NCBI GenBank assembly: GCA_020634375.1
Contig: JACKBX010000009.1
Span: 124,001-188,000 of the forward strand
Reading direction: 5' to 3'
DNA length: 64,000 nt
DNA from: Ardenticatenaceae bacterium
Lineage (GTDB): Bacteria; Chloroflexota; Anaerolineae; Promineifilales; Promineifilaceae
Shown: one piece after another, positions 59,437-64,000 of the stretch
Layout of the letters: every line of letters begins with the position of its first letter
Position numbering within the stretch: position 1 is the stretch's first letter
Made by a program: the position numbers and the translations under genes
The notes under the pieces: model-generated
Told to the model about the DNA's origin: nothing
Seen by the model: the letters and a program-made list of their open reading frames with translations, nothing else
Database searches by the model: none

Positions 59437-62316
59437 ATGATCCAGTCCGAAGCCGAACTCGAAAACAGCCTCATTGACCGCCTGACCACACTCGGCTACA
59501 GCCGCGTCACCATCCACAACGTAGACGCCCTATACGCCAACCTCAAGCGGCAGCTAGAAATTCACAACGCCGCCATCCTCAACGGCGTCCCCCTGAGCGA
59601 CGGCGAATTTGCCAAAATCCTCAACCATCTCAACAAAGGCAGCATCTTCGACCGCGCCAAAACCCTGCGCGGCCGTTTCCAACTCGCCCGCGACGACGGC
59701 TCCTCCATCCACATCCAATTCCTCGACCTCGAACAATGGTGTCAAAACCAATACCAGGTCGCCAACCAAATCACCGTCAAAGGACGCTACAAAAACCGGT
59801 ACGACGTCACCCTGCTCATCAACGGCCTGCCGCTGGTACAAATCGAACTCAAGCGGCGCGGCATGGAGATGAAAGAGGCGTTCAACCAAATCAACCGCTA
59901 CCAACGCCACTCCTTTTGGGCGGCCAGCGGCCTCTTCCAATACGTGCAACTGTTCGTCATCTCCAATGGCGTCAACAGCAAATACCTGGCTAACAACCGC
60001 AACCAATCGTTCAAACAAACCTTCTATTGGGCCGACGCCGATAACAACAAAGTAACTCAGCTTGACGACTTCGCCGACCAGTTTTTGGAGAAGTGCCACC
60101 TCTCCAAAATGATTAGCCAGCACATCGTTCTGCATGAATCGACCAAAACGCTGATGGTGTTACGGCCGTATCAATACCACGCCGTCGAAGCGATTCTCGA
60201 CCGCGTCAAAACCGGCCCCGGCAACGGCTACATCTGGCACACCACCGGCTCCGGCAAAACTCTCACCAGCTTCAAAGCGGCGCAGATCCTCACCGCCCTC
60301 CCCGACGTGGACAAGGTGATTTTCGTCGTAGACCGCGCCGACCTCGATTACCAGACCACCAAAGAGTTCAACCATTTCAGCCCCGACAGCGTGGACGGAA
60401 CGGACAACACCCGCCAACTGGTGAAGCAGATGACCGACGACACCGCGCTCATCGTCACCACCATCCAAAAGCTCAACACCGCCATCAGCCGCGCCCGCTA
60501 CCAAAAGGCGGTGGACGCGCTGCGGGACCAGCGGATCGTCTTCATCTTCGACGAATGCCATCGCTCCCAATTTGGCGACACCCACAAGCGCATTGTGAAG
60601 TTTTTCAAGCGGGCGCAGATGTTCGGCTTCACCGGCACGCCCATCTTTGCCGATAACGCCGTCCGCAACGTCCACGGCAAGCGCACCACCACCGACCTGT
60701 TCGACAAATGTCTCCACCGCTACGTCATCACCGACGCCATCGCCGACGATAATGTTCTTAAATTCTCCATCGAGTATTGGGGCAAGCTGAAGCGCAAAGA
60801 CGGCTCGCTCATCGACGAGCAGGTGCATGGCATCAACCGCAAAGAGTTCTTTGAGAACCCGAAGCGCGTGGACAACATTGTGGACTGGATTTTGGCGAAT
60901 CACGGCCGTAAAACCCACAACCGCAAATTCGCCGCCATCCTCTGCGTGGGCAGCACCGACATGCTCGTCACTTATTACGAAACGTTCCAGCGCAAAAAGG
61001 CGGAGGGGCTGCACAATTTGCGCGTGGCGACGATTTTCACCTTTCAGGCCAACGAAGAGGACGCCGACGCCAACGGCTACATCCACGAACCGGATTTTGA
61101 CATGAACGGGGCTGCCAACGAGAGCAATGCCCACAAGCGGGACAAGCTGGCGTCGTATGTGGCCGACTACAACGCCATGTTTGGCAGTAATGAGTCGGTG
61201 AAAGACGGCCGTGCCTTCTACACTTATTACCGCCAAATCGCCAAACGGATGAAGGCGCGAGACACGGACGGATTCCCGCCCAGCGAGGCGATTGACATTT
61301 TGCTGGTGGTAAATATGTTCCTGACGGGCTTCGACGCTAAGACGCTGAACACGCTCTACGTGGACAAGAATCTGAAATATCACGGCCTCATCCAAGCGTA
61401 CTCGCGCACCAATCGGACGCTGGATCAGGTGAAGTCGCAGGGGAATATCGTCTGTTTTCGCAATTTGAAGGGGCAGACGGATACGGCCGTTGCCCTGTTT
61501 TCGGACAAGGACGCGCAGGAAGCGATTTTAATCAGACCCTATGAAGAGTATATTGGCCTGTTTAACCAGTATGTCAGGGAGTTGTATGAGATTGCGGAAA
61601 CGCCAACGGCCGTTGACGACCTGATCCGCGAAGACGACCAGCTTACCTTCGTCCAAAAATTCCGCGAGATGATGCGAACGCTCAACGTCCTCAAATCGTT
61701 CACCGAATTCAGTTGGGAACAGCTAGAGGCCGACGAACAGGAATTCGAGGATTACAAAAGCAAATACCTCGACATCTACGACCGCGTCCGCACTCCCGCC
61801 GGCGAAGGGGCGTCCATCATTGACGACGTTGATTTTGAGCTGGAACTCATCCAGCGGGATGAAATCAACGTCGCCTATATCCTGAACCTGTTGGCCCGGA
61901 TGCACCGCGCGGAAACGGCCGACCAGTACAACGAGGCCAAGAAATCGATCATTGACCTACTCGGCCAAGAGCCGCGCCTACGCAGCAAGCGGGAACTCAT
62001 CGAGCGGTTTATTAGCGATTACATGCCCCATTTTGAAGCCGACACGGTAGTCGAAGACGAGTTTGTCAATTACTGGACGGCGGAGCAGGAAGCGGCTCTG
62101 AATGCGCTTTGCGAGGCTGAGGGTATGAATCGTGAGGCGGTGGATGCGTTGCTTAGGCGGTATCGGTTTACGGGGAAACGGCCGTTGCGGAATGATGTCT
62201 TCGCCGCCCTAAACTTCAAGCCCAAAGTGCTAGAGCGCAAGCCGCTCTATGAGCGCATCATAGAAAAGCTCATCACCTTCGTCCACACCTTCGATGAGGG
62301 CATGGGGGATTTGTAG
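59437..62316 (+). CDS. hsdR: Type I restriction endonuclease subunit
   Basis: 959 residues. N-terminal PD-(D/E)xK nuclease region (YDVTLLINGLPLVQIELKRR), then a superfamily 2 translocase: Walker A TTGSGKT from residue 269, DECH at 372 (IFIFDECHRSQFGD) and GFTGTP shortly after, later AYSRTNRTLDQVKSQGNIVC. It translocates DNA and cuts at unmodified sites. The last part (NDVFAALNFKPKV at 62191) recurs twice downstream at 63132 and 63944. Confidence 0.96.
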   Translation: MIQSEAELENSLIDRLTTLGYSRVTIHNVDALYANLKRQLEIHNAAILNGVPLSDGEFAKILNHLNKGSIFDRAKTLRGRFQLARDDGSSIHIQFLDLEQWCQNQYQVANQITVKGRYKNRYDVTLLINGLPLVQIELKRRGMEMKEAFNQINRYQRHSFWAASGLFQYVQLFVISNGVNSKYLANNRNQSFKQTFYWADADNNKVTQLDDFADQFLEKCHLSKMISQHIVLHESTKTLMVLRPYQYHAVEAILDRVKTGPGNGYIWHTTGSGKTLTSFKAAQILTALPDVDKVIFVVDRADLDYQTTKEFNHFSPDSVDGTDNTRQLVKQMTDDTALIVTTIQKLNTAISRARYQKAVDALRDQRIVFIFDECHRSQFGDTHKRIVKFFKRAQMFGFTGTPIFADNAVRNVHGKRTTTDLFDKCLHRYVITDAIADDNVLKFSIEYWGKLKRKDGSLIDEQVHGINRKEFFENPKRVDNIVDWILANHGRKTHNRKFAAILCVGSTDMLVTYYETFQRKKAEGLHNLRVATIFTFQANEEDADANGYIHEPDFDMNGAANESNAHKRDKLASYVADYNAMFGSNESVKDGRAFYTYYRQIAKRMKARDTDGFPPSEAIDILLVVNMFLTGFDAKTLNTLYVDKNLKYHGLIQAYSRTNRTLDQVKSQGNIVCFRNLKGQTDTAVALFSDKDAQEAILIRPYEEYIGLFNQYVRELYEIAETPTAVDDLIREDDQLTFVQKFREMMRTLNVLKSFTEFSWEQLEADEQEFEDYKSKYLDIYDRVRTPAGEGASIIDDVDFELELIQRDEINVAYILNLLARMHRAETADQYNEAKKSIIDLLGQEPRLRSKRELIERFISDYMPHFEADTVVEDEFVNYWTAEQEAALNALCEAEGMNREAVDALLRRYRFTGKRPLRNDVFAALNFKPKVLERKPLYERIIEKLITFVHTFDEGMGDL

Positions 62317-62375
62317 GAGAATTAGATCCTTTGATGGGATAAGGAAAGAAAGTATGTTAAAGGAGATACAATAAG

Positions 62376-63119
62376 ATGTTTTGTATTCATTGTGGCAACA
62401 CCCTTGAAGAAAATGCGAAATTCTGTGCCCATTGTGGTAAAGCCGTTGGCACAGCACCACAACCGCCTCAGCCACCCCGAAAACGTTCTCCCCAAGAATG
62501 GGAATATACTTTTTATCGCTCTACTTGGAAACCAGGAAAAGGCGGGCGCTTTAACCTAGTGTTTGGTAAGACTGAATATGATGCCAGACTAATGCATTGG
62601 GGTGGTGACGAGAGCTGGTTGATGCCTAGGCTGCAAAAATTCATAGATAATGGGTGGGAACCCGTGGGAAAAATTGGGCCGGGCAATTATCATTTTAGGA
62701 AAAATCAGGATCGTCATGGCATTCATTGGCTTGAAGTACACACCTTTTTGGTTGAGTTCCGTCGTCCGACCAGGCCCCTGACCACACAAGAAACAGAAAT
62801 TCTGGGCGTTTGGCGCGAGACTCATGATCCAAACAAGGGCTTTTTGCGAAAGTTTAGCAATGTTGTGTTTGACCAAAAAGTAAATATTGATCGGGCACGC
62901 ATTGAGTTTTACAAAGACAAGCGATTCGAAAGTTTTAGGCGCGATGGCAAGCTTTCACGATCTGGTATCTTCTTCACAAATAAAGATGGTGGGATTGAGG
63001 TGATGTATAAGTATTCACCAGATTTTGATGGGGTAGTAGCTGTTGTTGAGGGTAAGTTGGTAATGCAGCGAAATAATAAGGGTTATGCTAAAGACGGCGA
63101 ATATGAACGGGTTCCCTAA
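62376..63119 (+). CDS. Zinc-ribbon protein of unknown function downstream of hsdR
   Basis: 247 residues from ATG 62376 (AAAGGAGATACAATAAG ahead). N-terminal double-Cys zinc ribbon (FCIHCGNTLEENAKFCAHCG), a Pro-rich linker and a domain not recognised (YTFYRSTWKPGKGGRFNLVF, GWEPVGKIGPGNYHFR, EILGVWRETHDPNKGFLRKF). AT-richer than hsdR. It lies between hsdR and the first extra hsdR-tail copy, so it looks like a passenger gene. Confidence 0.65.
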   Translation: MFCIHCGNTLEENAKFCAHCGKAVGTAPQPPQPPRKRSPQEWEYTFYRSTWKPGKGGRFNLVFGKTEYDARLMHWGGDESWLMPRLQKFIDNGWEPVGKIGPGNYHFRKNQDRHGIHWLEVHTFLVEFRRPTRPLTTQETEILGVWRETHDPNKGFLRKFSNVVFDQKVNIDRARIEFYKDKRFESFRRDGKLSRSGIFFTNKDGGIEVMYKYSPDFDGVVAVVEGKLVMQRNNKGYAKDGEYERVP

Positions 63120-63131
63120 TGTGAAAGATAG

Positions 63132-63224
63132 ATGAACAATGATGTGTTTGGGGCGTTGAATTTTAAGCCGAAGGTGAAGGGGGAGAAGGTGATGGGGCGG
63201 AACGGCCGTTTGGCGGGCAGGTAA
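63132..63224 (+). repeat. Extra copy of the hsdR 3' region (divergent)
   Basis: Reads MNNDVFGALNFKPKV, then diverges (KGEKVMGRNGRLAGR) to a stop. The first half matches the hsdR segment NDVFAALNFKPKV at 62191 in protein, but the third codon bases differ, so it derives from another hsdR allele. No gene body is in front. Confidence 0.8.
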
Positions 63225-63272
63225 CTCAGTAAAGGTCATTTTTAATTTGGATAGTGTTCCAAAGGAGCGGAA

Positions 63273-63836
63273 ATGTCAGACGAACTGTGGGATATCCTAG
63301 ATAAAGTTGGTGTTATCACTGGTATTATTGCTTTTTTTATACCTATTATTGGATGGGTATTTAAGCAAATTACCAACAAAGGACCTAAAGAAAAGGATAT
63401 TATAGACCCACCGGTGGGCAAGCCTCAAACCCCAGGGGGCATCATCAAAGGCGCTTTTGGTGGGATAGCGCGTGGCGGTATGTATGGTGCAATCTTGGGT
63501 TTTATAGGTTTTGCCGTTGCCGGGGCAATTTTAGGCATCATCTTAGCCATTAAAGAAGGCCAGGCGGATGCTGTGGGGCTAGTGGTTTCCATTGTAATAG
63601 GAGGATTTTGGGGTGGCATTCTCGGCGCAGTGGGGCTGGCTTTTGTTGGCGCGTTAATGGGGATTATTGTAGCGTTAACTGGAGAGGTTCATATTTTGGT
63701 AAGCGTTCTCATGGGTATCGCTTTTAGTCTGATAATCGATGTAACAGGCAATGTCCCATGGAATGGCATTGCTGGTGTCATCACCGGGGCATTACTCGGT
63801 GCAATGCTAAATAATGCGTATGGGGCAAAAAAGTGA
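63273..63836 (+). CDS. Glycine-rich membrane protein of unknown function
   Basis: 187 residues. One N-terminal helix (VGVITGIIAFFIPIIGWVF), then four Gly-zipper segments (MYGAILGFIGFAVAGAILGI, IGGFWGGILGAVGLAFVGAL, MGIAFSLIIDV, IAGVITGALLGAMLNNAY). Not recognised. The Gly-spaced helices resemble the protein at 55283-56299. It is bracketed by the two extra hsdR-tail copies. Confidence 0.65.
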   Translation: MSDELWDILDKVGVITGIIAFFIPIIGWVFKQITNKGPKEKDIIDPPVGKPQTPGGIIKGAFGGIARGGMYGAILGFIGFAVAGAILGIILAIKEGQADAVGLVVSIVIGGFWGGILGAVGLAFVGALMGIIVALTGEVHILVSVLMGIAFSLIIDVTGNVPWNGIAGVITGALLGAMLNNAYGAKK

Positions 63837-63943
63837 GGCATGGGTGACAGAAAGACATATAGTCAAACGGCCGTTCCTGCTATTTCCCCGCGCTGCGGCC
63901 GGTATTCCAGACCGAGCCACTCTAGCCCATAGCACCCCCGCAG

Positions 63944-64000
63944 AATGATGTGTTTGGGGCGTTGAATTTTAAGTCGAAGGTGAAGGGGGGAGGAACGGCC
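63944..64000 (+). repeat. Second extra copy of the hsdR 3' region, cut by the window end
   Basis: Begins AATGATGTGTTTGGGGCG like the copy at 63135 and differs from it at one base (AAGTCG for AAGCCG) before a G-run. The window ends inside it. The two extra copies are closer to each other than to hsdR. Confidence 0.8.

Noticed and set aside
48281..64000. Integrated element with defined att sites at tRNA-Glu
   Set aside because: No direct repeat of the tRNA 3' end and no integrase was found to the right within the window, so borders cannot be drawn.

Overview
The window is bacterial chromosome and reads like a filamentous Chloroflexota-type bacterium. This is inferred from the secreted proteins with Pro/Thr-rich linkers before a C-terminal membrane helix, the men cluster, pyruvate:ferredoxin oxidoreductase beside a dihydroorotate-dehydrogenase-like protein, and very dense short palindromes. 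No rRNA or other phylogenetic marker was available to prove it.

Layout. 0-4 kb: 3' part of nifJ and a DHODH-like gene. 4-5.7 kb: two paralogous OmpR-type response regulators. 6-10.2 kb: a serine hydrolase followed by two copies of its own 3' end that bracket small genes, an orphan HigA-like antitoxin, and a decayed IS3-family element. 10.2-14.5 kb: HU-like protein, TauE/SafE permease, peptide-binding lipoprotein, DAHP synthase. 14.5-21.3 kb: menaquinone cluster menF-menD-menB-menE-menH on the minus strand. 21.4-33.4 kb: TetR regulator, exported metallopeptidase, toxin-antitoxin pair, surface protein, glycoside-hydrolase-like protein, solitary DNA methyltransferase, phosphodiesterase, glycosyltransferase and a polytopic membrane protein. 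33.5-39.2 kb: second glycosyltransferase, alr, a second copy of the IS3 element that cut a secreted-protein gene, and a LuxR-type regulator. 39.3-43.3 kb: tandem glycine riboswitch controlling gcvH-gcvP. 43.3-48.4 kb: tyrS, a VWA/MoxR pair, a double GNAT protein and tRNA-Glu. 48.5-64 kb: accessory island with a divergent regulator and two perfect operators, a run of nine small unknown genes including a SWIM zinc-finger protein, then hsdM-hsdS-hsdR and genes bracketed by copies of the hsdR 3' end.

Three genome-scale signals stand out. First, the palindrome ACGGCCGT occurs roughly twice per kb on both strands, inside and outside genes, much like HIP1 in cyanobacteria. Second, families of 7-bp tandem repeats, often in inverted pairs, lie between genes and also in frame inside conserved genes (menH, menE, menD, menF, a GNAT protein), inside an aptamer of the glycine riboswitch, and as apparent signal peptides of two exported proteins. 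Third, at two unrelated loci (serine hydrolase, hsdR) the 3' end of a gene recurs downstream after one or two passenger genes, which suggests cassette acquisition by recombination at gene tails.

Best candidates for an undescribed system are the operator-controlled island operon at 49.8-54.65 kb and the repeat-in-gene phenomenon centred on the men cluster.
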